NCBI RefSeq assembly: GCF_040026395.1
Contig: NZ_CP157278.1
Coordinates: 1,488,001-1,552,000 of the forward strand
DNA: 64,000 nt
Origin: Pedobacter lusitanus
GTDB lineage: Bacteria; Bacteroidota; Bacteroidia; Sphingobacteriales; Sphingobacteriaceae
Direction: 5' to 3'
Shown here one piece after another: positions 8,304 through 17,429 of the stretch. How positions within the stretch are numbered: the first letter of the stretch is position 1; the number at the start of each line of letters is the position of its first letter. The position numbers and the translations under genes are program-made. The notes beneath the pieces were generated by a model, which worked only from the letters and a program-made list of their open reading frames with translations, was not told the origin of the DNA and did no database searches.

Positions 8304-10790
8304 ATGTTTAAAGAGATCCATAATAAATACCTGCGTTACTTTTCAGTATTTATTTTCTGTATCATCATTTTCTTTTGCGCACTTCAATTAAACTTTTTGT
8401 GGCTTTTTGGCTACTCCCCTTCTTACAAGGATATTAAACTACCTACGCAAAGTGTGGGTTCAGAACTATACACTTCGGATGGCAAACTGATTGGCAGATA
8501 CTATAAGGAAAACCGTACACCTGTAATCTTTAAACAGATTTCACCAAGTGTAATCAATGCACTGGTTGCTACAGAAGATGCCAGGTTCTATAAACATATG
8601 GGTATTGATTTCCGCTCATTATTATCAAGTGGAATTTCAACCGCTACAGGTGATAAAAGAGGTGCAAGTACCATCACACAGCAGCTGGCTAAAAACATGT
8701 ACCGTACCAGGTATAACAAATCACAGGGCTTTATTAAACATATTCCTGTAATCAGAACCATAGTTTCTAAATTAAAGGAATGGATGACAGCAGTAAAGCT
8801 GGAAGCCAATTATTCTAAAAATGAGATTATCACCATGTATCTCAATACCGTTTCATTCGGTAACAATGCTTATGGAATCAAAACAGCCGCAAGAGTATAT
8901 TTTGATAAACAAACTGATTCATTAAGTGTGCCCGAATCCGCTCTTTTAGTAGGGATGCTGAAAGGAACCACGACCTATAATCCTGTTCGCTATCCTGAAA
9001 GAGCACTGGAAAGAAGAAATGTTTCTTTATCACAGATGAACAAATACGGATATATTACCGCTACAGAACTTACCCAATATAAAAACACCCCGGTTAAACT
9101 TAAAGAAGGCAGAGAAGAAGAAGGTAGTGATGGTGATTCTTACCTGAGAGCTGCAGTGGCTAAATATCTGGAAAGCTGGTGTAATAAAAATGGCTATGAC
9201 CTTTATGAAGACGGGCTGAAAATCTATACCACGATCGACTCTAAACTGCAAAAATACGCAGAAGAGGCTGTTGCTGAACAGATGAAAGTAGTGCAGAGAA
9301 GATTTTACAGTGTATGGGGAAATGAAGATCCATGGGAGGATTCTGAAAAAAAGAAAGTTGATTATCCTGGACGCGCAATGAAAAACCTTCCGGTTTATGC
9401 CATGCTGGAGAAAAAATTTGCTAAACAGCCGGATTCAGTAGCAGCTTATTTTAATAAAAAGAAAAAGATGAAAATTTTCACCTACAAAGGTGATCGTGAT
9501 ACCCTTTTTTCTACGATGGATTCTATCCGTTATTACGGTAAGATCATGAATACAGGTATGATGACTTTAGATCCGTTTAATGGTAAAATCAAAGTTTGGG
9601 TTGGCGGACTGGATCATAAATTCTTCAAGTATGACCACGTCAATCAGTCTAAGCGCCAGGCTGGCTCTACATTCAAGCCTTTTGCTTATCTGGCAGCACT
9701 TGAAAGTGGCATGAGCCCCTGCGATACCTTTATTGATAAACCTGTTAAAATCAAATATGAGGAAAAAGGTAAAACAGAATACTGGGAGCCAAGAAATGCC
9801 AACTGGCAAAACACTTACAGAGAGACTTCTTTGCGTGCAGCAATGGGCCGTTCAGTCAACACAATCACAGCACAGGTCACTGAAAAGGTAGGCTGGGAAA
9901 ATGTAGTTAAATGGGCCCATGAATGTGGTATTGACAGTCATCTGGAATCAGTACCTTCTGTAAGTTTAGGCCCGAATGACGTTTCTGTATTTGAAATGGT
10001 CAGAGCTTACGGTACATTCCTGAACAAAGGGGTAAGAACCGATCCTATTTTAGTAGAGAAGATTGCTGATCAGGATGGTAATGTACTGGAAGATTTCGTA
10101 GCTAAAACCAAGAAAATACTTTCTGAGGAGATTGCCTGGTTAATGCTGTATATGTTCAAAGGTGGGATGGAAGAACCCGGAGGAACTTCAAGAGCCCTGT
10201 GGGAATGGGACCTGTGGAAAGAGAATAACCAGATTGGTGGTAAAACAGGAACATCTTCTGACTATGTGGATGCCTGGTATATGGGAATTACAAAAGACCT
10301 GGTGACTGGTGTCTGGGTTGGTTGTGATGAACGTTCAGCACACTTTAAAAATGGTGAAACCGGCGAAGGTTCACGTACGGCTTTACCTATTTTCGCCAAG
10401 TTTATGGAAAAGGTATACCATGATAAGAGTACGGGTTATACTTATGGACCATTCCCGAAAGCGACTGTTCCAATTACAACGAAATATAACTGCCCTACCC
10501 CGGTATACAGCGTAGATACGACTAAAACCGATAGCGTAGCAACGGATTCTCTTCATGTGGCTGCACCTGCAGATGGCAATGCTCCTGTTGAAAAACAGGA
10601 CGAGCTAAAAAGCGAAACTCAGAAAACACCTGAGCCGGCTATCAAACAGCTTGTTCCTGTAGTGCCTTTAACCAGAAAAGAAGAAAGAGAACTGAGAAGG
10701 AAAAAACGTCAGGAAGAGAAAGAGAAGAAAAAAGAAGAAGAAAAGAAAAAGGAAGACGAGAAGAAAAAAAACGAGGGTAAAACAAATTAA
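8304..10790 (+). CDS. mrcA: Penicillin-binding protein 1A, bifunctional transglycosylase/transpeptidase
   Basis: An 828-residue class A PBP that polymerises and cross-links peptidoglycan. It has one N-terminal membrane segment (about residues 12-34). The GT51 glycosyltransferase domain (about 60-250) shows ATEDARFYKHMGID with the catalytic Glu, RGASTITQQLAKNM, and the KNEIITMYLNTVSFGNNAYG segment. The transpeptidase domain shows SxxK as GSTFKPFAYL, SxN as GRSVNT, and KTG as GGKTGTSSDY. A highly charged Lys/Glu tail (last 50 residues or so) is probably disordered and cytoplasm-like in composition, although on the periplasmic side. The gene is followed by a strong two-way terminator. Confidence 0.97.
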   Translation: MFKEIHNKYLRYFSVFIFCIIIFFCALQLNFLWLFGYSPSYKDIKLPTQSVGSELYTSDGKLIGRYYKENRTPVIFKQISPSVINALVATEDARFYKHMGIDFRSLLSSGISTATGDKRGASTITQQLAKNMYRTRYNKSQGFIKHIPVIRTIVSKLKEWMTAVKLEANYSKNEIITMYLNTVSFGNNAYGIKTAARVYFDKQTDSLSVPESALLVGMLKGTTTYNPVRYPERALERRNVSLSQMNKYGYITATELTQYKNTPVKLKEGREEEGSDGDSYLRAAVAKYLESWCNKNGYDLYEDGLKIYTTIDSKLQKYAEEAVAEQMKVVQRRFYSVWGNEDPWEDSEKKKVDYPGRAMKNLPVYAMLEKKFAKQPDSVAAYFNKKKKMKIFTYKGDRDTLFSTMDSIRYYGKIMNTGMMTLDPFNGKIKVWVGGLDHKFFKYDHVNQSKRQAGSTFKPFAYLAALESGMSPCDTFIDKPVKIKYEEKGKTEYWEPRNANWQNTYRETSLRAAMGRSVNTITAQVTEKVGWENVVKWAHECGIDSHLESVPSVSLGPNDVSVFEMVRAYGTFLNKGVRTDPILVEKIADQDGNVLEDFVAKTKKILSEEIAWLMLYMFKGGMEEPGGTSRALWEWDLWKENNQIGGKTGTSSDYVDAWYMGITKDLVTGVWVGCDERSAHFKNGETGEGSRTALPIFAKFMEKVYHDKSTGYTYGPFPKATVPITTKYNCPTPVYSVDTTKTDSVATDSLHVAAPADGNAPVEKQDELKSETQKTPEPAIKQLVPVVPLTRKEERELRRKKRQEEKEKKKEEEKKKEDEKKKNEGKTN

Positions 10791-10796
10791 AATATA

Positions 10797-10842
10797 ACGT
10801 AAAAAGGTCAGCCGGAAATTCTTCTTGCTGACCTTTTTACGT
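10797..10842. terminator. Bidirectional intrinsic terminator
   Basis: Perfect 16-bp arms 10797-10812 and 10827-10842 (ACGTAAAAAGGTCAGC and its complement) flank a 14-base loop. Each arm ends in a run of A/T, giving a U tract on both strands. It serves the PBP1A gene on the plus strand and the ORF6N gene on the minus strand, whose stop codon lies inside the right arm. Confidence 0.92.
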
Positions 10843-11286
10843 ATCTGAGCCTAACAGCTTATTTTTAAACGTTTCCATTTCTCTGTACAGCTCAGGAAAA
10901 TCCGGAAGTATCTGTCTGATCAGACTAAAAATCCGTATAATTCTGATATTGATGATGATGGCCTGTTTACTATGAAGCATTCCTGATAACATAAACAGGC
11001 CCTGTTCTGTAAAGGCAACCGGAGTAGCTTTTACCCTGGGATTTCGCTTTACAGTACTATCCTGATGAATTAACGAAAGCTCATCTTCACCATTCAGTTT
11101 AAACATAAAGTCATCCGGGAAACGATCAGCATGCTTTTTAAGTATATTCCTGATCCTGCTGCTATCAAATTCATATAGCCTGGCCAGATCAGTATCAATC
11201 ATGACCTTTTGCCCTCTGAGCACATAGATATGATTCATAATCATTTCATCGGTTACCCTATCCTCCTGCATTGTGTTATTCTCCAT
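10837..11286 (-). CDS. ORF6N domain protein
   Basis: A 149-residue protein with an ORF6N domain at about residues 10-95: MIMNHIYVLRGQKVMIDTDL, then LARLYEF and the KKHADRFPDDFMFKL segment, followed by AFTEQGLFMLSGML. ORF6N is a DNA-binding module found in phage and large-virus regulators (the KilA-N group), and is common in Bacteroidota chromosomes as a stand-alone gene. I chose the ATG at 11286 over a TTG at 11298. It lies next to two other phage-type genes. A regulatory role is inferred from family; the target is unknown. Confidence 0.85.
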   Translation of the reverse strand: MENNTMQEDRVTDEMIMNHIYVLRGQKVMIDTDLARLYEFDSSRIRNILKKHADRFPDDFMFKLNGEDELSLIHQDSTVKRNPRVKATPVAFTEQGLFMLSGMLHSKQAIIINIRIIRIFSLIRQILPDFPELYREMETFKNKLLGSDT

Positions 11287-11354
11287 ATTGATTAACAAAT
11301 TTCTGTTTCAAAATACCTACAGATTTTTATCCCTATGGCCAGGGGTATGATGAG

Positions 11355-11705
11355 TTAAGACATAATGCCCAGTGGTATTCTCACCTGCGTGGATAAAGGT
11401 CTGCTCATCGTGATATGCTCAAAATCAAGACCTATAGTCAGATCAACCCAATCCGGATTACAGGAGCGGACCAACCGTTCCTTCTGCATTCTGGTAAATC
11501 GGCTGATCAGCTTAAAACGGCTAAGCGCCTGCGCTTCTGTTTTGAACTCTTCAAAATAAACCAATCGGGTAAGTTGCTGCCCGCTGTCAAAAAACAGACT
11601 TGGCATTTGCTTATAAAAATCAAGCGTCTTAATTAAATCAGCGCTCATTCCAACATGTAAACTGGTACGGTTTCTATCGGTCACGATGTAGACAAATTTT
11701 CTCAT
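11355..11705 (-). CDS. GIY-YIG domain protein
   Basis: A 116-residue protein matching the single-domain GIY-YIG group: the first strand is FVYIVTDRNRTSLHVGMSADL, where YIV and HVG stand in place of the GIY and YIG triads, followed by LTRLVYFEEFKTEAQALSRF. Usual members have an Arg and a Tyr in the helix after YIG (ERRVYEH); here the helix reads LIKTLDFYKQM, so the catalytic Arg seems missing. It may bind DNA without cutting it. It is transcribed away from the XRE-S24 repressor, and the shared intergenic region carries three matching operators, so it is probably under that repressor's control. Confidence 0.8.
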   Translation of the reverse strand: MRKFVYIVTDRNRTSLHVGMSADLIKTLDFYKQMPSLFFDSGQQLTRLVYFEEFKTEAQALSRFKLISRFTRMQKERLVRSCNPDWVDLTIGLDFEHITMSRPLSTQVRIPLGIMS

Positions 11706-11727
11706 TGCTTGTAGTTTAAATTTTTAC

Positions 11728-11810
11728 CACTAATTAAATTAGTATATATATTTGCAGCACGAATAAATATTACTAACTTTATTGGTACAATAATACTAAC
11801 TATTTTAGTA
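11728..11810. promoter_or_regulatory. Cluster of three repressor operators in the divergent promoter
   Basis: Three 17-bp sites share the form TACTAA-N5-TTAGTA: 11728-11744 (CACTAATTAAATTAGTA), 11771-11787 (TACTAACTTTATTGGTA) and 11794-11810 (TACTAACTATTTTAGTA). Sites two and three start 23 bp apart. The first ends just before a plus-strand -7 box, TATATTTG at 11747-11754, so bound repressor would block the XRE-S24 promoter. The layout is like lambda-type divergent operators. Binding by the XRE-S24 product is inferred. Confidence 0.7.
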
Positions 11811-11839
11811 AAAACAAATTATTTCTAATCTTTTATTTT

Positions 11840-12616
11840 ATGTCGAATATTTCCATAAACCTCAAATACCTCAGAAAGAAAAAAGGCCATACACAACAGC
11901 AATTTGCTGATTTGATGGGAATTAAAAGATCACTGGTGGGAGCTTATGAAGAAGACCGCGCAGAACCGAAATATGATTTGCTAAAAAAAATAGCAGAACA
12001 CTATGAATTAACCATGGATGAATTCATTAACGAGATCATCAATGATAACTGGAAACCTAAACTAAAAAGCCAGGGTTCGAATTTAAGAATACTTAGTATT
12101 TCAGTTGATCAGAGTGACAATGAGAATATCGAAATGGTTCCGGTAAAAGCCAGCGCGGGTTATCTGAATGGTTTCGCTGACCCGGAATACATTAAGGATC
12201 TGCCTAAATTCCAGCTGCCCCTCCCCGCTTTAAAACACGGAACTTTCAGAGCTTTTGAAATTGTAGGAGATTCTATGCTGCCTATTCAGCCGGGAAGTAT
12301 AATTATCGGTGAATACATGGATAACTGGAATGACGTGAAAACAGGGGAAACCTATGTAATTGTCAGCAAAAACGAAGGTGTGGTTTATAAACGTGCAGGA
12401 AACCGTTTTAAAGAAAATAAGGAATTGAAACTGATCTCGGATAACAAGCTGTATGACCCTTACCAGGTTCCTGCCGAAGATATACTTGAAATCTGGAAAG
12501 CAAAGGCTTATATCAGCTCTTCACTGCCTGATGCCACGCCGGAACCCACTATGGAGACCCTGACTAATATGATGTCTCAGATGCAGAAATCACTTTCTCA
12601 GATGAACAAAAACTAA
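11840..12616 (+). CDS. XRE-family repressor with LexA/CI-type S24 peptidase domain
   Basis: A 258-residue regulator. An N-terminal helix-turn-helix (about residues 5-60: LRKKKGHTQQQFADLMGIKR) is joined to a C-terminal S24 domain (about 95-225). The domain keeps an Ala-Gly cleavage site (KASAGYLNG), the nucleophile Ser in VGDSMLPIQPGS, and the general-base Lys in VVYKRAGN. Proteins of this kind are repressors that cleave themselves when RecA is active, releasing DNA-damage or phage genes. Three matching operators lie just upstream, between this gene and the divergent GIY-YIG gene, so it probably represses itself and its neighbour. A Met/Gln-rich tail (last 25 residues) is unusual and has no known role. 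Confidence 0.92.
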   Translation: MSNISINLKYLRKKKGHTQQQFADLMGIKRSLVGAYEEDRAEPKYDLLKKIAEHYELTMDEFINEIINDNWKPKLKSQGSNLRILSISVDQSDNENIEMVPVKASAGYLNGFADPEYIKDLPKFQLPLPALKHGTFRAFEIVGDSMLPIQPGSIIIGEYMDNWNDVKTGETYVIVSKNEGVVYKRAGNRFKENKELKLISDNKLYDPYQVPAEDILEIWKAKAYISSSLPDATPEPTMETLTNMMSQMQKSLSQMNKN

Positions 12617-12671
12617 AGCGCTTTTAAACCCTTTCTGTTTTTTGTACTCTATGTTTAAAAACAACATACAA

Positions 12672-13091
12672 ATGAAAAGAATCGTTTTAACATTAGCCAT
12701 AGCTGCAATCGGATTCACTTCCGCTTATGCTCAAACTACACAGACTGCCGTTAAACAAAAAATGACCGCAGAACAAAAAGCAGAGAAGAGTACTGCTAAA
12801 CTGGAAAAGGAACTGACACTGACTGCAGATCAGAAACAAAAGATCTATGCAGTAGAGCTGGATAAGTACAAACAAACAGAAGCATGGCATAAACAAAGCC
12901 ACGCAGACAGGAAAGCACAAAAAGATCAGCATATAGCTTCTAAAAAAGAAACTGATGCTAAAATCGATCAGGTACTAACTGCTGATCAAAAGAAAAAACT
13001 TGCAGATTTACGTGCAGCAAGAAAAACTAAAGCACAAGACAGAAAAGATAATAACAAAGGACCTAAACCGTCTGATAAAATACAGGAATAA
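12672..13091 (+). CDS. Small exported protein with LTxxQ repeats (Spy/CpxP-like)
   Basis: A 139-residue exported protein when started at the ATG at 12672, which begins the signal peptide MKRIVLTLAIAAIGFTSAYA; an upstream in-frame ATG at 12642 would place ten residues before it. The mature part is nearly all helix and very rich in Lys, Ala and Gln. It has two copies of the LTxxQ motif, LTADQKQKIYAVEL and LTADQKKKLADLRA, about 60 residues apart, as in Spy/CpxP-like periplasmic chaperones and many DUF4890-type Bacteroidota proteins. It is likely a periplasmic stress or metal-related protein, but the partner is unknown. Confidence 0.8.
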   Translation: MKRIVLTLAIAAIGFTSAYAQTTQTAVKQKMTAEQKAEKSTAKLEKELTLTADQKQKIYAVELDKYKQTEAWHKQSHADRKAQKDQHIASKKETDAKIDQVLTADQKKKLADLRAARKTKAQDRKDNNKGPKPSDKIQE

Positions 13092-13095
13092 TAAA

Positions 13096-13111
13096 GGAGG
13101 CCCCGGCCTCC
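13096..13111. other. Short GC-rich hairpin after the LTxxQ gene
   Basis: Seven-base arms GGAGGCC (13096-13102) and GGCCTCC (13105-13111) with a two-base loop sit five bases after the stop codon. The hairpin lacks its own T run but precedes the strong two-way terminator, so it may help termination or protect the mRNA end. Confidence 0.5.
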
Positions 13112-13120
13112 GAAATCTTA

Positions 13121-13162
13121 ATCAAAAAAAAAGGGAGCAAAATTGCTCCCTTTTTTTTTGAT
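13121..13162. terminator. Bidirectional intrinsic terminator
   Basis: Perfect 20-bp arms at 13121-13140 and 13143-13162 with a two-base AA loop. Each arm has GGGAGCAA joined to a run of nine A or T, which gives U tracts in both directions. It ends the LTxxQ gene on the plus strand and the thrS-infC-rpmI-rplT operon on the minus strand. Confidence 0.93.
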
Positions 13163-13173
13163 GTTATATATTT

Positions 13174-13518
13174 CTATTTAACTGTATCAATTACTGCTTT
13201 GAAAGCTTCTGGATGATTCATAGCTAAATCAGCTAAAACCTTACGGTTTAAACCAACATTTTTAGCTGCTAATTTACCAATGAACTGAGAGTAAGAAATT
13301 CCGTACTGACGAGCACCAGCGTTAATACGTTGAATCCACAAACCGCGGAATTCTCTTTTCTTAACTTTACGGTCACGGTATGCATATTGCAAACCTTTTT
13401 CAACCGTGTTTTTGGCAACAGTGAATACTTTACTTCTTGATCCCCAATAGCCTTTGGCCATATTAAGGACTTTTTTCCGTCTTCTTCTCGAAGCTACTGC
13501 GTTTACCGAACGTGGCAT
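13174..13518 (-). CDS. rplT: 50S ribosomal protein L20
   Basis: A 114-residue protein of normal L20 length. It starts [20 protein letters not shown] and contains [20 protein letters not shown] and [20 protein letters not shown], the most conserved parts of L20, which binds 23S rRNA early in 50S assembly. It is the last gene of the thrS-infC-rpmI-rplT operon and lies 76 bases after rpmI. In many bacteria L20 also represses its own operon by binding the mRNA; I could not identify such a site here. Confidence 0.99.
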   Translation of the reverse strand: MPRSVNAVASRRRRKKVLNMAKGYWGSRSKVFTVAKNTVEKGLQYAYRDRKVKKREFRGLWIQRINAGARQYGISYSQFIGKLAAKNVGLNRKVLADLAMNHPEAFKAVIDTVK

Positions 13519-13594
13519 AGTTTTGTTGTTTTTTGATAAACGGTGTTGCGTATTTCAGCAAACTTACTACCGGGTACCTGGTTAAAAAAAATTA

Positions 13595-13795
13595 TTATTT
13601 ACCGATAGCAAGCATACGCTTAACGTTGCCCATATCAGCAGCTGACACCATTGAGGTGTGACCCAAATTACGCTTACGTTTAGTAGACATTTTTGTTAAA
13701 ATGTGACTTTTGTATGCGTTTTTTCTAGCGATTTTACCTGTTCCAGTAAGCGAAAAACGCTTTTTAGCACTGGAATTGGTTTTCATTTTTGGCAT
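13595..13795 (-). CDS. rpmI: 50S ribosomal protein L35
   Basis: A 66-residue, strongly basic protein beginning [20 protein letters not shown] and containing [20 protein letters not shown], the usual L35 pattern. It is a late-assembly protein of the large ribosomal subunit. It lies 26 bases after infC and before rplT in the conserved order, and is expected to be co-transcribed with them. Confidence 0.99.
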   Translation of the reverse strand: MPKMKTNSSAKKRFSLTGTGKIARKNAYKSHILTKMSTKRKRNLGHTSMVSAADMGNVKRMLAIGK

Positions 13796-13821
13796 AACCT
13801 GTTCTTATTTATGTAATTTAT

Positions 13822-14391
13822 TTATTTTTTTGCAACTTTTGGAGCAAGCGTTAAAAACATACGTTTACCCTCTAATTTAGGTAAAAGCTCAACTTTTCCT
13901 ATATCTTCCAAAGCCTGTGCGAACTTAAGCAATAAGATCTCTCCCTGCTCTTTGTAAACGATCGCTCTACCTTTGAAATGTACATAAGCTCTTACTTTCT
14001 CTCCATTTTCAAGGAAACTAACTGCATGTTTCAGTTTAAACTGAAAATCATGATCATTAGTATTAGGTCCGAAACGGATCTCCTTAATAATGGTTTGTTT
14101 TGCATTAGCCTTAATCTCTTTCTGCTTTTTCTTTTGTTCGTAAACAAACTTGCTGTAATCGATTATTCTACAAACCGGTGGAACTGCATTTGGTGATATT
14201 TCTACCAGGTCCAACTCCAGTTCATCGGCAAGGGCTAAAGCTTTTGCCAAAGGATAAATCCCCGGTTCAACATTATCGCCAGCTAATCTAACCTCCTGGG
14301 CTCTGATAAACTGATTAATATTATGTTCTGCTTCTTTTTTCTTAAAAGGAGGACGTGGTCCCCTGTTAAATCCTGGTCTGCCTAATGCCAA
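13822..14391 (-). CDS. infC: Translation initiation factor IF-3
   Basis: A 189-residue IF-3. The N-domain carries [18 protein letters not shown] (about residues 21-38), the linker is Lys-rich (about 85-100), and the C-domain contains [19 protein letters not shown] and [20 protein letters not shown]. It keeps the 30S subunit free and checks start codons. No in-frame ATG precedes the conserved domain: the best start is TTG at 14391, with ATA at 14397 as another option. A non-ATG start is usual for infC, because IF-3 rejects such codons and so limits its own synthesis. It follows thrS by 13 bases. Confidence 0.97.
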   Translation of the reverse strand: MALGRPGFNRGPRPPFKKKEAEHNINQFIRAQEVRLAGDNVEPGIYPLAKALALADELELDLVEISPNAVPPVCRIIDYSKFVYEQKKKQKEIKANAKQTIIKEIRFGPNTNDHDFQFKLKHAVSFLENGEKVRAYVHFKGRAIVYKEQGEILLLKFAQALEDIGKVELLPKLEGKRMFLTLAPKVAKK

Positions 14392-14404
14392 ATTTATATA
14401 CTAT

Positions 14405-16330
14405 TTAAACTGTTATTTCTTTAATTAATAATTCACTGAACGCCTGGATGCTCATTTCACCTAAATCTCCTTCTCCGTGCTTTCTTACTGATACCTTGCC
14501 TTCTGCCATCTCTTTTTCACCGATAATCAGCATATAAGGGATTTTTTTCACCTCAGCGTCCCTGATTTTTCTTCCGATTTTCTCATCACGAAAGTCAATC
14601 AAACCGCGAATATCGGAATTATTTAGTTCATCTGAAACTTTTTTAGCATAATCTTCATACTTTTCTGAAATTGGAAGGATTATAAATTGTTCAGGAGAAA
14701 GCCATAATGGGAAATTTCCGGCACAATGTTCAATCAAAACTGCTATAAAACGTTCCAGAGAACCGAATGGAGCACGGTGTATCATAACCGGTCTGTGTTT
14801 CAGGTTATCACTGCCGGTATATTCCAGTTCAAATCTCTCAGGTAAATTATAATCTACCTGTATAGTTCCCAACTGCCATTTTCTACCCAGTGCATCTTTC
14901 ACCATGAAATCCAGTTTCGGACCATAAAACGCAGCCTCGCCATACTCAGTTACTGTATTTAAACCTTTTTCTGCAGCTGCTTCTGTAATCGCATCTTCAG
15001 CAAGTTTCCAGTTTTCATCAGTACCGATATATTTGGTCTTGTTTTCCGGATCTCTTAAGGAAATCTGGGCAGTATAATTTTCAAATCCCAGGGATTTAAA
15101 GACATACAGTACCAGGTCAATCACTTTCATGAATTCCTCTTTCACCTGATCCGGACGACAGAATAAATGCGCATCATCCTGAGTAAAGCCCCTAACCCTT
15201 GTTAAACCATGTAACTCCCCGCTTTGCTCATAACGGTAAACTGTACCGAATTCAGCTAAACGTAATGGAAGATCTTTATAGGATCTTGGTTTAACTTTAT
15301 AGATCTCACAGTGATGAGGGCAGTTCATTGGTTTTAACATGAACTCCTCCCCTTCCTGAGGTGTTTTTATACCCTGAAAAGAATCTGCACCATATTTATC
15401 CCAGTGACCCGAAGTCACATACAGATTTTTATGACCGATATGAGGTGTAATTACCTGTTCGTAGCCTGATTTAGCCTGTGCTTTAGTTAAAAAGTTAACT
15501 AAACGCTCACGCAAAGCAGTTCCTTTAGGCAACCACAACGGCAGTCCCATTCCTACTTTTTCAGAGAAAGCAAAAAGCTCAAGCTCTTTTCCGAGTTTTC
15601 TGTGGTCACGTCTTTTAGCCTCTTCAATCATCAACAGATATTCTGTCAGTTCACTGGCTTTAGGGAAAGTAACCCCATAAATACGGGTTAATTGTTTTTT
15701 GGTTTCATCACCTCTCCAGTAAGCACCGGCAACGTTCATCAGCTTTACAGCTTTGATAAATCCTGTATTCGGAAGATGTGGCCCACGGCATAAATCAGTA
15801 AAAGCACCTTGTTTGTAAAAAGTAATTTTACCATCTTCAAGTCCCTGGATAAGATCTAACTTATATTCATCATCCTTTTCAGTAAAATATTTAATTGCAT
15901 CTGCTTTAGAGACATCCTCCCGCACAAAAACTTCTTTTTGTTTGGCCAGTTCCATGAATTTCGTTTCTATCGCTTTAAAGTGATCTGAAGAGAATTCCTG
16001 ATCGCCAAAGTCAACATCATAATAGAAACCTGTTTCAATAGCAGGACCAATACCGAATTTAGTACCAGGATATAAAGCTTCCAGCGCTTCGGCCATGATA
16101 TGCGCAGAAGAGTGCCAGAAGGTCGCTTTACCCGCTGTATCATTCCAGGTTAATAATTTAACTGCTGAATCTTTTTCAATTGGCCGGGAAGAATCCCAGA
16201 CCTCGCCGTTAACTTCGGCTGCTAAAACGTTACGGGCAAGACCTTCAGATATTGATAATGCAATCTGGTGGGCACTTGTTCCTTTTTCATACGGACGTAC
16301 TGAGCCATCCGGGAGTGTAATGTTAATCAT
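14405..16330 (-). CDS. thrS: Threonyl-tRNA synthetase
   Basis: A 641-residue class II synthetase that charges tRNA-Thr. The order is a TGS domain (residues 1-60, [20 protein letters not shown]), the editing domain (about 65-225, with [11 protein letters not shown] and a [10 protein letters not shown] metal site), the catalytic core (about 245-535, with [14 protein letters not shown] holding the zinc-binding Cys, [20 protein letters not shown] motif 2, and [11 protein letters not shown] motif 3), and the anticodon-binding domain (last 100 residues). It is the first gene of the operon with infC, rpmI and rplT. The 166-base leader shows no clear T-box. Confidence 0.98.
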   Translation of the reverse strand: MINITLPDGSVRPYEKGTSAHQIALSISEGLARNVLAAEVNGEVWDSSRPIEKDSAVKLLTWNDTAGKATFWHSSAHIMAEALEALYPGTKFGIGPAIETGFYYDVDFGDQEFSSDHFKAIETKFMELAKQKEVFVREDVSKADAIKYFTEKDDEYKLDLIQGLEDGKITFYKQGAFTDLCRGPHLPNTGFIKAVKLMNVAGAYWRGDETKKQLTRIYGVTFPKASELTEYLLMIEEAKRRDHRKLGKELELFAFSEKVGMGLPLWLPKGTALRERLVNFLTKAQAKSGYEQVITPHIGHKNLYVTSGHWDKYGADSFQGIKTPQEGEEFMLKPMNCPHHCEIYKVKPRSYKDLPLRLAEFGTVYRYEQSGELHGLTRVRGFTQDDAHLFCRPDQVKEEFMKVIDLVLYVFKSLGFENYTAQISLRDPENKTKYIGTDENWKLAEDAITEAAAEKGLNTVTEYGEAAFYGPKLDFMVKDALGRKWQLGTIQVDYNLPERFELEYTGSDNLKHRPVMIHRAPFGSLERFIAVLIEHCAGNFPLWLSPEQFIILPISEKYEDYAKKVSDELNNSDIRGLIDFRDEKIGRKIRDAEVKKIPYMLIIGEKEMAEGKVSVRKHGEGDLGEMSIQAFSELLIKEITV

Positions 16331-16496
16331 CTACAACTATGATTTATATGTGAATTTAATGAATTTTGGTATCCAATCACTTACAAGGTGATTTCCGGAT
16401 ACAAAGGTAAGTTTTTATGCTGCATTCAGGGAAATAAATTAAAAAATGAGGCAAATGTCCCTTCCTATTTAATTCTTTTATGATTGCTCACGATAA

Positions 16497-17429
16497 TCAG
16501 GAAACCAGCGTAGCACTTTCCTGATCCAGCGGAACCATTTCTTTCTCAAAAATATCCTGGATTATTTTTATTTCTGCAGCATATATCGTTTTTTTCCGCA
16601 TGGCGAAGTGAAGTGTATTTTCCATAACCCGGGTCCCCTCCCAAACTACTTTCACGCTTCCGTTAAGCACTTCATTCCGGCATAAAAAGTCAGGTAATAC
16701 TGCAAATCCCTCCATTCCCCTGATACATCTTACAATAGAGCTCATATTGGGAACGATATAATTAGGTTTAAAATCCAGTCTTTTATTAAAATTAAGATGC
16801 CAGAATTTCATCAGATGTTCCATATCACCAGAAGTACCATACCAGATCTGATGTTTCAGCCACTCCTGCATCCCTTTCAGGTTTCCGTCCTTACGCATCA
16901 GCTCAAAATCTGCCGTATTATTTTTTGATCCTGCCACAAGCACTATTCTCTCTTTTGAATAAGCTTTATAAGCAATATTTTTCATTGTGCTCTCCATATG
17001 AGGGGTAATAACCATATCCAGAATCCCGTTATCCAGATCATTCAGCATCTGCGGATAATCTCCGAATTTCACAATGACATTAAATGACAGACCTGATAAA
17101 TAAGGCTCAAGCATCAGCTGAAAAGTCTCAAAACACATACCCAGACTCAATGTAGGCTTTTCTTTTTCCGTACTTCTGTGAAAATGTTTCTCTGCTTCTT
17201 CAAGTTTAAGCAAAGGTTCCAGTACAAAATTATACATGACCTTACCACGCTCAGTAGGAACCATTTTCCTGGATGTTCTGTCAAAAAGTTTATATCCTAC
17301 ATAAGATTCCAATGAACTTAAATGTAAACTCACACCTGGCTGAGAGACAAAAAGAGCTTCTGCTGCTCCTGTAAGCGTACCTGTTTCATAAATAGCCTTA
17401 AAAGTTCTGTACCACTCGAGATTAACCAT
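16497..17429 (-). CDS. LysR-family transcriptional regulator
   Basis: A regulator of about 310 residues when started at the ATG at 17429; a longer frame from 17468 adds 13 hydrophobic residues that do not belong to the family. The winged helix-turn-helix (residues 1-60) reads LEWYRTFKAIYETGTLTGAA and FVSQPGVSLHLSSLE, and the C-terminal two-lobed ligand-binding domain covers about 85-295. The ligand cannot be told. The gene is alone, with a perfect 61-bp palindrome 121 bases upstream of its start. Neighbouring enzyme genes (GNAT, rpiA) are on the same strand but look like a separate operon. Confidence 0.92.
   Translation of the reverse strand: MVNLEWYRTFKAIYETGTLTGAAEALFVSQPGVSLHLSSLESYVGYKLFDRTSRKMVPTERGKVMYNFVLEPLLKLEEAEKHFHRSTEKEKPTLSLGMCFETFQLMLEPYLSGLSFNVIVKFGDYPQMLNDLDNGILDMVITPHMESTMKNIAYKAYSKERIVLVAGSKNNTADFELMRKDGNLKGMQEWLKHQIWYGTSGDMEHLMKFWHLNFNKRLDFKPNYIVPNMSSIVRCIRGMEGFAVLPDFLCRNEVLNGSVKVVWEGTRVMENTLHFAMRKKTIYAAEIKIIQDIFEKEMVPLDQESATLVS

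Noticed and set aside
16331-16496. Possible T-box leader for thrS
   Set aside because: No T-box core sequence or terminator/antiterminator pair could be found, and T-boxes are not usual in Bacteroidota.
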